A DNA stretch of 64,000 nucleotides from Flavobacterium sp. 83 (GCF_000744835.1 NZ_JQMS01000001.1:496001-560000); one strand, 5' to 3'; numbered from the stretch's first letter, positions 17,947-26,905 are shown. Program-made: numbers and translations. The notes: a model not told the origin generated them from the letters alone.

Positions 17947-18924
17947 CTATTCCCTCGTTTTATCGCTAATAATTCGGTCTTCATTATGAATATCAGTACG
18001 GTAATTTTCATCATCGCCTTCCAGAATTTTTAGGTAACTTCTATAACGGGACCAAGCGATTTCGTCTTTTTCTAATGCGGTTTTAATAGCACAATGTGGT
18101 TCGTCTTTATGCAAGCAATTATTGAATTTACATTGTTCTTTCAATTTGAAAAATTCAGGGAAATAGCCACTGATTTCTTCTTTTTCCATATCCACAATTC
18201 CAAAACCTTTGATACCCGGCGTATCAATAATTTTAGCATCAAAAGACAAATCGTACATCTCGGCAAAAGTTGTAGTGTGTTGCCCCTGTTTGCTTGCTTC
18301 AGAAATTGTTTTTGTTTTTAGATGTAAAGTAGGTTCCATGGCATTTACCAAAGTTGATTTTCCCACCCCAGAGTGTCCTGAAAACATACTTACTTTGCCA
18401 ATCATCATTGCTTTCAATTCCTCAATTCCTTTCATTTCAGTCGAAGAAACACGAAGGCATTTGTATCCAATTTCCTGATACACATGCTGCATATACAATT
18501 GCTCATCTAAAGTAGCATCGTCAAATGTGTCAATTTTATTAAAAACCAAAATAGTTTCGATACCATACGCTTCGGCGGTAACCAGAAAACGATCTATAAA
18601 ATTAAAAGTTGTTGGCGGATTATTTATAGTAACCAGCAAGAAAACCCTATCTATATTAGAAGCAATAATATGCATCTGATGGGATAAATTCACTGATTTC
18701 CGAACAATATAATTCTTACGATCGTGTATTTTATGGATGGTTCCCGTAACAGTATCTGATGTCTCTTCCAGCTCATAATCCACAACATCGCCTACTGCTA
18801 TAGGATTGGTACTTTTAATTCCTTTAATTCTAAATTTCCCTTTCATACGGCATTCGATAAAATCCCCTTGTTCGGATTTCACGGTGTACCAACTTCCTGT
18901 AGATTTGTATACTAGTCCTGTCAT
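17947..18924 (-). CDS. rsgA: ribosome small-subunit-dependent GTPase A
   Basis: This 325-residue circularly permuted GTPase acts late in 30S maturation. An N-terminal OB-like domain precedes the G domain in permuted order: NKID (G4, about 130), SGHSGVGKSTL (G1, about 185), then DTPGIKGFG (G3, about 237). The zinc-binding segment CKFNNCLHKDEPHC follows. It is the first gene of the rsgA-dtd-mazG-aroA-queA series. Confidence 0.96.
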   Translation of the reverse strand: MTGLVYKSTGSWYTVKSEQGDFIECRMKGKFRIKGIKSTNPIAVGDVVDYELEETSDTVTGTIHKIHDRKNYIVRKSVNLSHQMHIIASNIDRVFLLVTINNPPTTFNFIDRFLVTAEAYGIETILVFNKIDTFDDATLDEQLYMQHVYQEIGYKCLRVSSTEMKGIEELKAMMIGKVSMFSGHSGVGKSTLVNAMEPTLHLKTKTISEASKQGQHTTTFAEMYDLSFDAKIIDTPGIKGFGIVDMEKEEISGYFPEFFKLKEQCKFNNCLHKDEPHCAIKTALEKDEIAWSRYRSYLKILEGDDENYRTDIHNEDRIISDKTRE

Positions 18925-19063
18925 TTTTTAATTTACAATTTATGAATTAGGCTTTTTGTTTTAAAACCTTAGACTTTGCAAAGATAATTCTTTGTTTCCC
19001 TATTAAAGTTTAAAGTTTAAAGTTTTTCACTTCAATTCCTATTACTACCCATTAGAAATAGAA

Positions 19064-19097
19064 AATCCCCATTCTTTATAAGAAAGAAATGGGGATT
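19064..19097 (-). terminator. hairpin terminator after the CsgG-like gene
   Basis: A 10-bp stem, AATCCCCATT with AATGGGGATT, lies 28 bp beyond the stop codon. On the minus strand it is followed by TTTCTATTTC. Confidence 0.65.
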
Positions 19098-19124
19098 AAA
19101 ACTTAAAAAAATAGTGTATCCTGA

Positions 19125-19772
19125 CTAGTCTTTTTCATAAGGAAAATTACGCCCTACTTTTCTCATCATTCTCTCCATCATAGCACTTGGCGAACTCATA
19201 ACATCTTCATTCATCTGCTTATAAAATCTCCACAAAAGACCTCCATCTTTAGCATTATTTATTTGCATTGTCAATTCTCCTGTCGCCACCTTTCCCGTAC
19301 CAAAACCTATTAATAACGATTTCACAATCGCTGCTCCTTCACTCCCTGTTTTCTCGTAGGCATAACTGCATTTAATAATTGCATCAACACCTAGTATTTT
19401 GGCAATTTCATCCGAGGATTGTTCATCTAATATTTCAAAAATTCCGTTTTTCTTTAACAAAGCATTTGTTCTGTCAATATCCTGAATAGCAACCGTGTAA
19501 TCTGAAGATTTCCTTAACAAATAAGTATAAAGCCCAGATTGCATATTCATTCCTAAATTTTTCTCATCTTCTTTATTAGCGACTTCATTAAAATTTTTAG
19601 GCAATCTTTTAAATGAAATTGTGGCTTTGAAAGGTAAAATAGCTACCGTTTTATGAGTCGCTATTTCTTGCTTTAAATTTGGAGACTCAAACACTTGTTT
19701 TACACCATCAAATTGAGAAAACGCCATTACTGATGTAAATAGAAAAATAGCTGTTAAAATTTTTTGTTTCAT
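19125..19772 (-). CDS. secreted CsgG/GNA1162-like protein of unknown function
   Basis: This 215-residue protein has a cleavable-looking signal peptide (KQKILTAIFLFTSVMAFSQ). The mature part opens with HKTVAILPF, typical of CsgG, TolB-N and GNA1162-like domains. It continues with a region resembling the nucleoside-binding-like fold (ILGVDAIIKCSYAYEKTG). No lipobox cysteine is seen, so it is likely periplasmic. It is probably a single-gene unit between the aro operon terminator and its own terminator. Function is unknown. Confidence 0.65.
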   Translation of the reverse strand: MKQKILTAIFLFTSVMAFSQFDGVKQVFESPNLKQEIATHKTVAILPFKATISFKRLPKNFNEVANKEDEKNLGMNMQSGLYTYLLRKSSDYTVAIQDIDRTNALLKKNGIFEILDEQSSDEIAKILGVDAIIKCSYAYEKTGSEGAAIVKSLLIGFGTGKVATGELTMQINNAKDGGLLWRFYKQMNEDVMSSPSAMMERMMRKVGRNFPYEKD

Positions 19773-19810
19773 GAATTACAGATTAAATAGTTAAATTTTT
19801 ACGCAATAAT

Positions 19811-19844
19811 ACAAAAAAAAACCTACAAAACAAATTGTAGGTTT
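19811..19844 (-). terminator. rho-independent terminator of the aromatic amino-acid operon
   Basis: A 10-bp stem (AAACCTACAA with TTGTAGGTTT, loop AACAAA) is followed on the minus strand by eight or more T residues. It lies 31 bp after the DAHP synthase/chorismate mutase stop. Confidence 0.85.
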
Positions 19845-19874
19845 AATAAAAAATAATTTATTTAATTTCGCTAA

Positions 19875-20957
19875 TTAAGCGTTCAAGATTTTTTCTTGAT
19901 GTCCAATACTTTCTTGGTGAATGTTTTTGAATAATTTAACTATAAATTCTTCTGTCAATCCTTTTTTTCCACCTTCCAAAATCATTTTCTCTTGGATTTC
20001 ATTCCAACGATTGTTTTGCAATACAGCAACGTTTGCGTCTTTTTTCACTTGACCAATTTCGTCAGCAACTTTCATACGTTTCCCTAACAATTCCAATAAA
20101 TTAGCATCCAAAACATCGATATTTGCTCTCAATTTTGTCATTTTATTGGTAAATTCATCCGATGCATCATCATGTTTTCTCACTTTCAAATCTTTGAAAA
20201 TTTGTTTCAAAGCGTCTGGCGTTACTTGCTGTGCAGCATCACTCCAAGCATTGTCTGGATCATTGTGTGTCTCGATAATCATACCGTCATAATTCAAATC
20301 CAAAGCTTCTTGAGTCACTTCAAGAATCATATCACGGTTTCCTGTAATATGTGATGGATCGATGATTAATGGTAAATCAGGGAATTTGTTTTGCAATTCG
20401 ATAGCAATCTGCCATTCTGGAATGTTTCTGTATTTCGTTTTTTCGTATGTAGAAAAACCTCTATGAATAACTCCTAAATTTTTGATTCCAGCAGCATATA
20501 AACGCTCAACTCCACCTAACCATAAAGCCATATCAGGATTTACAGGGTTTTTAATCAATACAATTTTATCAGTACCTTTTAATGTATCAGCAATCTCTTG
20601 AACCGCAAATGGATTTGCAGTTGTACGAGCACCAACCCATAAAACATCAATGTCATGTTCTAAAGCTAATTTACAATGAGCAGCAGTTGCAACTTCCGTT
20701 CCCATTAGTAAACCTGTTTCTGCTTTTGCTTTTTGCAACCATTTCAATCCTATTTCTCCAACACCTTCAAATCCTCCCGGACGCGTTCTTGGTTTCCAAA
20801 TTCCTGCTCTAAAAACACTTACATCTGAATCTTTCAATTCATGTGCAATTTTCAATACTTGTTCTTCTGTTTCAGCACTACAAGGTCCTGCGATCACAAA
20901 TGGATGAGTCAAATTGAATTCATTCAACCAATTTCTCATTTCTTTCTTGTTTTCCAT
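19875..20957 (-). CDS. bifunctional DAHP synthase / chorismate mutase
   Basis: This 360-residue fusion begins and branches the shikimate pathway. Residues 1-260 are a type I-beta (KDO8P-like) DAHP synthase with FVIAGPCSAE, GIWKPRTRPGGFEGVG, LIKNPVNPDMALWLGG and IDPSHITGNRD. Residues 270-355 are an AroQ-type chorismate mutase (LRANIDVLDANLLELLGKRMKVADEIGQVKK). Such fusions can make the mutase allosterically control DAHP synthase; that is known for the family and not visible here. It is the last gene of pheA-aminotransferase-tyrA-aroF and is followed by a strong terminator. Confidence 0.94.
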   Translation of the reverse strand: MENKKEMRNWLNEFNLTHPFVIAGPCSAETEEQVLKIAHELKDSDVSVFRAGIWKPRTRPGGFEGVGEIGLKWLQKAKAETGLLMGTEVATAAHCKLALEHDIDVLWVGARTTANPFAVQEIADTLKGTDKIVLIKNPVNPDMALWLGGVERLYAAGIKNLGVIHRGFSTYEKTKYRNIPEWQIAIELQNKFPDLPLIIDPSHITGNRDMILEVTQEALDLNYDGMIIETHNDPDNAWSDAAQQVTPDALKQIFKDLKVRKHDDASDEFTNKMTKLRANIDVLDANLLELLGKRMKVADEIGQVKKDANVAVLQNNRWNEIQEKMILEGGKKGLTEEFIVKLFKNIHQESIGHQEKILNA

Positions 20958-21030
20958 CTTTTTTAATTTTTACTTTTTTTATTTTATTCTGTGTTGTTCT
21001 CTTTAACTGTAACCTGCAACTTATTGCTGA

Positions 21031-21888
21031 TTACTTTTTTATATTTATTCCGTTTAATATTTCTTTTATTTTATTAACACTTTGCATTTCATTGTAAATT
21101 GCATCATAATCTTCCTTTTCTAATAATTCTCTAAATTTTGACAAATTAGAAATATATTCATCCAACGTTTTTACAACCTGTTTCCTGTTTTGTTTAAAAA
21201 TAGGCGTCCACATTGCCGGTGAACTTTTGGCCAAACGAACTGTGCTTTCAAAACCAGAACCTGCCATATCAAAAATATCCTGCTCGTCTTTCTCTTTATT
21301 AATTACCGTTTTTCCCAGCATAAATGCACTGATATGCGATAAATGCGACACGTAAGCAATATGCTTATCATGTGATTTAGGATCCATATAACGAATTCTC
21401 ATTCCCATAGCCATAAAAAGTTGTAACGCTTTTTCCTGCAATTTGAAAGTCGTTTTCTCTACCTCACAAATAATATTCGTTTTCCCTTGAAACAATCCTT
21501 TTATCGCTGCCGAAGGTCCTGAAAACTCAGTTCCTGCAATAGGATGCGTTGCTATAAAATTTCGTCTTTTAGGATGATTGGCTACTGCTTCACAAATTGG
21601 AGTTTTAGTAGAACCCACTTCAAAAACAATTGTATGATCACCAATAACATCCAATACTTTTGGCAAAACTGTCAACGCAACATCAACAGGAACAGAAACA
21701 ATTACAAAATCGGCGTGTTTTAAATCCTCAAAAGTCGCGCCAGCATCAACAACCCCTAAAGCGATGGCTTCTGCCAAATGACTTTCATTCGTGTCAATCC
21801 CATAAATTTTGGCTTCCGGATGTAGCGTCTTGATGTCCAATACCATCGAACCTCCTATTAATCCTATTCCTATTACAAATACTTTCAT
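21031..21888 (-). CDS. tyrA: prephenate dehydrogenase
   Basis: This 285-residue NAD(P)-dependent enzyme converts prephenate to 4-hydroxyphenylpyruvate for tyrosine synthesis. The dinucleotide motif VIGIGLIGGSMVLDIK is at 4-19. IATHPIAGTEFSGPSAA is the family's substrate-site motif, and YVSHLSHISAFMLG follows. There is no ACT domain. It is third in the aromatic operon. The gap to the upstream aminotransferase gene (186 bp) contains a structured repeat (copy D) and a REP unit. Confidence 0.92.
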   Translation of the reverse strand: MKVFVIGIGLIGGSMVLDIKTLHPEAKIYGIDTNESHLAEAIALGVVDAGATFEDLKHADFVIVSVPVDVALTVLPKVLDVIGDHTIVFEVGSTKTPICEAVANHPKRRNFIATHPIAGTEFSGPSAAIKGLFQGKTNIICEVEKTTFKLQEKALQLFMAMGMRIRYMDPKSHDKHIAYVSHLSHISAFMLGKTVINKEKDEQDIFDMAGSGFESTVRLAKSSPAMWTPIFKQNRKQVVKTLDEYISNLSKFRELLEKEDYDAIYNEMQSVNKIKEILNGINIKK

Positions 21889-21903
21889 TTCTTATTTTTT
21901 TGT

Positions 21904-21981
21904 AGCTAATCCTGCTATTCGTTTCAATCTTTTACTTTTTAAAGAAAAAAAGTAAAAGGATTTCCACTGCTATCAGGGCTA
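21904..21981 (-). ncRNA. copy D of the structured repeat, inside the aromatic operon
   Basis: On the minus strand the element has closing stem CCTG with CAGG, outer AGC with GCT, a GAT/ATC small hairpin, and a long hairpin CTTTTACTTTTT with AAAAGTAAAAG. It matches the layout of copies A, B and C. It lies in sense orientation between the aminotransferase and tyrA genes and would be part of the operon mRNA. It could be an mRNA-processing or attenuation site; that is inference. Confidence 0.5.
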
Positions 21982-22048
21982 GGGCATCTCGTTTTTCAGA
22001 ACTTTTTGATTTTCTTTAAACGTATCTATTTTTTCAAAACCTATAGTT

Positions 22049-22073
22049 AGACGCGATAAATCGCCTCTCTACG
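22049..22073. repeat. REP-like unit (GACGCGATAAATCG family), copy 1
   Basis: AGACGCGATAAATCGCCTCT is an imperfect palindrome directly abutting the stop codon of the aminotransferase gene. A second copy abuts the metH N-terminal gene stop at 32188. Palindromic units of this type are often dispersed in bacterial genomes. Confidence 0.6.
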
Positions 22074-23222
22074 TTACGCAAATCTGTCAATTGCTTCTTG
22101 TACTTTTTCTTCTTTTACACAAAGTGCAAACCGTATATATCCTTCTCCATTAGAACCAAAAATTGTTCCTGGGGTAATGAAAATAGATTTGTCATATAAA
22201 ATTTCATCAATAAATTTCTCTGCTGATGTAATTCCATCAGGCAATTTTGCCCATACAAATAATCCAACACCTTCCTTATAAACTTTACAACCCAATTTCT
22301 CAGCCAGTTGTTCCGTAAGAATCCTGCGTTTTCTATAAATCGCATTCATCGATTCAAACCAAGTCTTGTCACTTCTCAAAGCTTCAATTGCTCCTTTTTG
22401 AATCCCGTAAAACATTCCGCTATCCATGTTGCTTTTTACTTTTAGAACTGCATCGATACAAGCTGCATTTCCTAAAACCATTCCAACTCTCCAACCTGCC
22501 ATGTTGAAAGTTTTGCTCAAAGAATTCAACTCTAAAGCCACATCTTTTGCACCTTCTACTTGCAACAAACTCATCGGATGGTCATTCAAAACAAAACTAT
22601 ACGGATTGTCGTTGACTAACAAAATGTCATGCTTTTTGGCGAAAGCCACCAAGGTTGAAAACAACTCCAGACTTCCTCTTGCACCTGTTGGCATGTGCGG
22701 ATAACCAATCCACATGATTTTTACTTTCGATAAATCTAATTTCTCCAAAGCTTCAAAATCAGGTTCCCAATTATTTACTTCTTTTAAGTCATAATAAACA
22801 GGAACCGCCCCTACTAAATTCGTAACCGAAGTATACGTTGGATATCCCGGGTTTGGAATCAGGACCTGATCTCCTTCGTTCAAGAAAGCCAGAGAAATAT
22901 GCATAATCCCTTCTTTGGAACCCATCAAAGGCAAAATCTCAGTATTAGGATTCAATGCTACCTGAAAGTTATTCTGATAGAAATCAGCCATTCCTTTTCT
23001 CAATTCCGGTAAACCTTGATAACTTTGATATTGATGCGCATTTTCGTCTTGCATCGCCAGAACTACTGCATCAATAACCGCTTGTGAAGGCTGTAAATCC
23101 GGGCTTCCAATTCCCATATTGATAATGGGTTTCCCTTCAGAAGCCAGTTGTCTTACTTCTCTCAATTTTGAGGAGAAATAGTATTCTTCAATTATATCCA
23201 GACGTTTTGCTGTAGTAATCAT
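22074..23222 (-). CDS. PLP-dependent class I/II aminotransferase (probably aromatic)
   Basis: This 382-residue fold-type I aminotransferase has MGIGSPDLQPSQAVI near the N-terminus, YPHMPTGARG and NDNPYSF in the core, and the PLP lysine in LNSLSKTFNMAGWRVG (Lys237). It overlaps the pheA stop codon by 4 bp (ATGA), so translation is coupled. Its place between pheA and tyrA points to the final transamination of phenylpyruvate and hydroxyphenylpyruvate. Sequence alone does not exclude a related substrate. Confidence 0.87.
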   Translation of the reverse strand: MITTAKRLDIIEEYYFSSKLREVRQLASEGKPIINMGIGSPDLQPSQAVIDAVVLAMQDENAHQYQSYQGLPELRKGMADFYQNNFQVALNPNTEILPLMGSKEGIMHISLAFLNEGDQVLIPNPGYPTYTSVTNLVGAVPVYYDLKEVNNWEPDFEALEKLDLSKVKIMWIGYPHMPTGARGSLELFSTLVAFAKKHDILLVNDNPYSFVLNDHPMSLLQVEGAKDVALELNSLSKTFNMAGWRVGMVLGNAACIDAVLKVKSNMDSGMFYGIQKGAIEALRSDKTWFESMNAIYRKRRILTEQLAEKLGCKVYKEGVGLFVWAKLPDGITSAEKFIDEILYDKSIFITPGTIFGSNGEGYIRFALCVKEEKVQEAIDRFA

Positions 23223-24046
23223 GGTTTTGTATTTTTATATTCGCCTAACACTTTAAAGTATTCTGCCATAATGGTCAGCAATGCTTTTGCCTTAGCATAA
23301 TCTTCATATTTTTCGAAAGTAACATCTACAAAAAAGGAATATTTCCAAGGCGTTTCTATTTTTGGCAACGATTGTATTTTGGTTAAATTCAATTTACAAT
23401 CACTCATTACATTTAGAACCGCTGCCAAACTTCCGCGTTTGTGATCCAATTCAAATTTGATAGAAGCTCTGTTTATTTCATTTTCTGCAACAAATGAATT
23501 CTCCTTTTTAATAATAACAAATCGCGTCATGTTATTATTTATCGTTTGAATTTCTGGAGCCAAAATTTCCAAATCATACATTTCTGAAGCGGTTTTACTC
23601 GCAATTGCCGCAATCCCTTTCAATTGATTTTGGTGTATTCTTCTGGCTGTTTCAGCAGTATCTTTATCTTCAACTAATTTTATGTTTGGATACTTTTTCA
23701 AAAACTCCATACATTGTAACAATGCCATTGGATGCGAATGTACTTCTTGGATATCTTCTATTTTTTGACCTCTCAACGCCATTAAATTTTGATGAATATC
23801 CAAATAATGTTCTCCTATGATGTGCAAATTATTTTTGTCAATCAAAGCGTAATTTGGAATAATTGGTCCCGCTATAGAATTTTCTATAGCCATAACCGCT
23901 TGTTCTGATTTTCCGGACAATAAACTATCTACCAATTCTTCAAAAGACAAACACTCATCTACCTCAACATTCTGATAGTAATATTCTTGTGCCACCTGAT
24001 GATGGAAACAGCCTTTTATACCTTGTATTGCAATCTTTGTACTCAT
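23219..24046 (-). CDS. pheA: prephenate dehydratase
   Basis: This 275-residue enzyme makes phenylpyruvate from prephenate. A PDT domain occupies about 1-180 (IQGIKGCFHHQVAQEYY, IENSIAGPIIPNYALI, NNMTRFVIIKK). An ACT domain follows (about 192-265: ELDHKRGSLAAVLNVMSDCKLN), suggesting phenylalanine feedback. No chorismate mutase is fused; that activity is on the last gene of the operon. It is the first gene after a Phe/Tyr-rich leader and terminator. Confidence 0.95.
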   Translation of the reverse strand: MSTKIAIQGIKGCFHHQVAQEYYYQNVEVDECLSFEELVDSLLSGKSEQAVMAIENSIAGPIIPNYALIDKNNLHIIGEHYLDIHQNLMALRGQKIEDIQEVHSHPMALLQCMEFLKKYPNIKLVEDKDTAETARRIHQNQLKGIAAIASKTASEMYDLEILAPEIQTINNNMTRFVIIKKENSFVAENEINRASIKFELDHKRGSLAAVLNVMSDCKLNLTKIQSLPKIETPWKYSFFVDVTFEKYEDYAKAKALLTIMAEYFKVLGEYKNTKP

Positions 24047-24141
24047 TTGAAATTACTCTTTGTTTTATTTGAAAATGAAATTTTGATAAATTTTGATTTG
24101 TATTCTACCAATTTTCTATTTTGCTTATTTCATTTATATTC

Positions 24142-24172
24142 AAAAAAAAATCCTGATTTTCATCAGGATTGT
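24142..24172 (-). terminator. attenuator hairpin of the pheA leader
   Basis: Minus-strand stem AATCCTGAT with ATCAGGATT (9 bp, 4-nt loop) is followed by eight or nine T residues, 95 bp before pheA. Its 5' arm with flank, ACAATCCT (24165-24172), can instead pair over 8 bp (one G-U) with GGGATTGT (24215-24222), which directly follows the leader stop codon. That pairing would prevent the terminator. Confidence 0.8.
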
Positions 24173-24222
24173 ATATTAGTTTTATTTGTTTTTTGCTTTT
24201 CAAATAACCATAGCACAATCCC

Positions 24223-24279
24223 TTACTTCCTAAAAAAGAAATAATATGTGTTGCTAAAATAAAAACGGTTATTAGACAT
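24223..24279 (-). CDS. Phe/Tyr-rich leader peptide of the pheA operon
   Basis: This 18-codon ORF encodes MSNNRFYFSNTYYFFFRK. Eight of its 18 residues are Phe or Tyr, the end products of the operon downstream. It lies 33 bp downstream of a consensus promoter and ends immediately before the antiterminator segment of the attenuator at 24142-24172. In the expected mechanism, slow translation of the Phe/Tyr codons leaves the segment after the stop codon free and the operon is transcribed. Ordinary translation to the stop covers it and termination follows. The mechanism is inferred from leader-peptide attenuation in other bacteria. Confidence 0.8.
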   Translation of the reverse strand: MSNNRFYFSNTYYFFFRK

Positions 24280-24311
24280 TATATGTTGTGTTATTTTTAA
24301 TAATTACACTG

Positions 24312-24342
24312 CAAATGTAGGACTTATTTCAAAATGACCAAA
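24312..24342 (-). promoter_or_regulatory. promoter of the aromatic amino-acid operon
   Basis: On the minus strand TTTG is followed, after 19 nt, by TACATTTG. This is an exact match to the Bacteroidota promoter pattern. Transcription would begin about 25-30 nt before the leader peptide ATG. Confidence 0.75.
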
Positions 24343-24411
24343 AAAAAAATATTATTTTATGTAACAAAAAAAGAATTCTTTGTGAAACAACCTTTTTATT
24401 ACCAAATACTT

Positions 24412-24438
24412 AAACAAATGATTTTAAAATCATTGTTT
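24412..24438 (-). terminator. hairpin after the symporter gene
   Basis: A near-perfect A/T-rich inverted repeat (AAACAAATGATTTT with AAAATCATTGTTT, one bulge) lies about 50 bp beyond the symporter stop. It may terminate that gene. The rest of 24343-24488 shows nothing else I can support. Confidence 0.4.
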
Positions 24439-24488
24439 ATTACAGATTTCAAAATGTCTTTTGTATTAATTTTGGTTCAAAATAACAG

Positions 24489-25742
24489 TTAAGCAGCTAC
24501 TTTTACCGAAAGCCATTTTTTTCCTTCAGCAATTCGGGTCACTAACATCGCCGAAACCAAGTCACCATTAGCATTCAATAAAGTTGCCATAGGATCTACC
24601 AAGGTTCCCACAATCATCGCCGCTGGTAAAGCTTGCTCCATTGGAAATCCATAAACAGTTATTGCTAGAATTTCCCCTATATAACCCCCATTTGGAATTC
24701 CTCCTTCGACAACCGAAACAATTACTGTAATTCCTAATGCTAAAAGCAATGTATGTGGATCTGTAAAATCTTTCCCAAACATGGCAAAAATAACTGCAAT
24801 CTTTATCACTGACGACATACTCGAACCATCTTTATGCAAAGGTGCTCCAAGTGGAATAACTACATTTCTGATATGACTTGGAATATTCATGTGTTCTGCC
24901 CCTTCCAGATTGGCTGGAATTGTTGCAATACTGCTACAGGTTCCTAATGCTGTTAATGAAGGAGTGATATTATTTCTCCAAAATACATTCAACCCTTTTC
25001 TTCCTCCAGCAATAAAAGCATATAAACTAAAAAATACAACAAAGTAAAAAGCACAAACTGCATAATAAAGACCCAAAGGCTTTGCATAGGCACCAAATAA
25101 TTGTGGTCCAAAAATCCCAACCTGATAGGCAAAATAAGCCCCCAAACCTATTGGAGCCGTTTTCATAATCATGTGTAACAATTGCTTCATTACTTCGTTT
25201 CCTGAATTCAGGAAACGACTAAAATCTTTCCCTTTTTCACCCGAATGCAAACTGGCAAATCCTATTAAAAACGAGAATATGATAAGTGCTAGCATATTCT
25301 TACGAGATAACAATTCGAAGAAATCATTAGCGGTAAGCAATTGTGTAATTTGTGAACCTGCTGAACTTGCTTGAATCGATTCTAACGGAATTTTTGAAAT
25401 GATGATGTCTTGCTGAATAGGAAACAACAATACCCCTACAATCATCAAAATAGCTGAAATCAATACAGTGCTTAAAAAAACACCAATTACAATCACAAAT
25501 AATCGTCCTAGTTTCTCTGACTTTTCTAAACTGGCTATCGATGATGAAATGGTAAAAAATATCAACGGAATGATTGCAGTAAACAATAAATTCAGAAATA
25601 TATCTCCCAAAGGTTTAATAACTTCTACTCCTTTTCCAAAAACCAAACCCAATATGCTCCCTACTAGAATTCCTCCAAGAAGTAATAAAATGCTTTTATA
25701 ATTTTTTAAGAAATTGCCCGATTGTGTATTTTTTAAATTCAT
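24489..25742 (-). CDS. dicarboxylate/amino acid:cation symporter (DAACS family)
   Basis: This 417-residue inner-membrane carrier of the GltP/DctA type has about eight membrane helices (from about 15-33 onward) and the two re-entrant hairpin regions. Conserved segments are LTALGTCSSIATIPANL (serine-rich HP1), IPLGAPLHKDGSSMSS, and GGIPNGGYIGEILAI (HP2). The binding motif HKDGS differs from the NMDGT of glutamate carriers, so substrate specificity is open. It is transcribed divergently from gldA. Confidence 0.9.
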   Translation of the reverse strand: MNLKNTQSGNFLKNYKSILLLLGGILVGSILGLVFGKGVEVIKPLGDIFLNLLFTAIIPLIFFTISSSIASLEKSEKLGRLFVIVIGVFLSTVLISAILMIVGVLLFPIQQDIIISKIPLESIQASSAGSQITQLLTANDFFELLSRKNMLALIIFSFLIGFASLHSGEKGKDFSRFLNSGNEVMKQLLHMIMKTAPIGLGAYFAYQVGIFGPQLFGAYAKPLGLYYAVCAFYFVVFFSLYAFIAGGRKGLNVFWRNNITPSLTALGTCSSIATIPANLEGAEHMNIPSHIRNVVIPLGAPLHKDGSSMSSVIKIAVIFAMFGKDFTDPHTLLLALGITVIVSVVEGGIPNGGYIGEILAITVYGFPMEQALPAAMIVGTLVDPMATLLNANGDLVSAMLVTRIAEGKKWLSVKVAA

Positions 25743-25867
25743 ATCTCTATATAGTTTATTGTAAATATATAAATCTAAAATAGAATATCATCTTGCTTAA
25801 TAAACTTTGACAAAAGGCTTTTTACCTATTGAACCACAAAAAACAATAAATCAATGATTATTCTGTT

Positions 25868-25875
25868 TACTTTTG
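25868..25875 (+). promoter_or_regulatory. putative -7 element for gldA
   Basis: TACTTTTG is an exact TAnnTTTG match, 16 bp before the gldA ATG. The -33 position lacks a clear TTG. Confidence 0.45.
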
Positions 25876-25891
25876 CAACAAATAAAATGCC

Positions 25892-26788
25892 ATGTCAATA
25901 GAAGTAAATAACATATCCAAAAGTTATGGTGCCCAAAAAGCACTGGATAACATTTCGTTTTCTGTAAATAAAGGAGAAATCGTTGGTTTTTTAGGTCCAA
26001 ATGGAGCTGGAAAATCGACTTTGATGAAAATATTGACAACCTATATCAATGCCGATGAAGGTTCCGCATTAGTAAATGGAAATGATGTGAACAGCCAACA
26101 AAAAGCAGTGCAACTTTCCATTGGCTATTTACCGGAACACAATCCGTTGTATTTGGATTTGTATGTGAGAGAATATTTGGCTTTTAATGCCGATGTTTAT
26201 AAAGTAGCTAAATCCCGAATCGAAGAAGTAATTCAACTGACCGGTTTAAGCTCTGAAAGTCATAAAAAAATAGGACAATTATCCAAAGGATACCGCCAAC
26301 GTGTAGGTCTTGCCAATGCGTTATTGCACAATCCAGATGTTTTGATTCTTGATGAACCAACTACCGGTTTAGATCCAAACCAATTAATCGAAATACGCAA
26401 CGTCATTAAAAACGTAGGAAAAGACAAAACCGTTTTCCTGTCTACGCACATAATGCAGGAAGTAGAAGCGATTTGCGACCGCGTAATCATCATCAACAAC
26501 GGTAAAATCGTTGCCGATAAAAAACTGGATAACTTAATTTCTGAAGATAAGGAACAAGTTATCGAAGTGGAATTTGATTATAAAATAGAAGAACAAGCCA
26601 TTGCTAAAATCGAAAATCTTACTTCCTATAAGAATACCCACGACATGACTTGGGAATTAACCTTTACAACCGACAAAGACATGCGCCCGGCCGTTTTTGA
26701 TTTTGCAACAGCAAATGGCTTGAAAACGTTACAACTGAATCAGAAGAATAAAAACTTGGAGGCTGTTTTCAGGGAGATTACGAAGTAG
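25892..26788 (+). CDS. gldA: gliding-motility ABC transporter ATPase GldA
   Basis: This 298-residue ABC ATPase matches GldA in length and motifs. Walker A is GPNGAGKST (about 35-43), the Q-loop region is IGYLPEHNPLY, the signature is LSKGYRQRVGLANAL, and Walker B is VLILDEPTTGLDPNQ. GldA with GldF and GldG forms a transporter needed for gliding in Flavobacterium johnsoniae. gldF and gldG are not next to it here, as is also recalled for F. johnsoniae. The assignment depends on similarity; other ABC-2-type ATPases look alike. Confidence 0.85.
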   Translation: MSIEVNNISKSYGAQKALDNISFSVNKGEIVGFLGPNGAGKSTLMKILTTYINADEGSALVNGNDVNSQQKAVQLSIGYLPEHNPLYLDLYVREYLAFNADVYKVAKSRIEEVIQLTGLSSESHKKIGQLSKGYRQRVGLANALLHNPDVLILDEPTTGLDPNQLIEIRNVIKNVGKDKTVFLSTHIMQEVEAICDRVIIINNGKIVADKKLDNLISEDKEQVIEVEFDYKIEEQAIAKIENLTSYKNTHDMTWELTFTTDKDMRPAVFDFATANGLKTLQLNQKNKNLEAVFREITK

Positions 26789-26857
26789 TATCAGGTTACA
26801 GTTTTCAGATAAAAAAGAGAACTCGTTTAAATACAAAACCTTTAACTTTTCAATCAA

Positions 26858-26905
26858 CGAAGGAGGAATCTCAGCACGTGGGATTCCTCCTTCGTCAGAA
26901 TGACA
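26858..26905. repeat. REP-like palindrome (GAAGGAGGAATC family)
   Basis: Arms CGAAGGAGGAATC (26858-26870) and GATTCCTCCTTCG (26882-26894) flank an 11-nt loop and are followed by TCAGAATGACAA. It lies between the convergent gldA and PLP decarboxylase genes. I recognise this as a dispersed palindrome type seen in many genomes; it may also terminate both genes. Confidence 0.65.
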
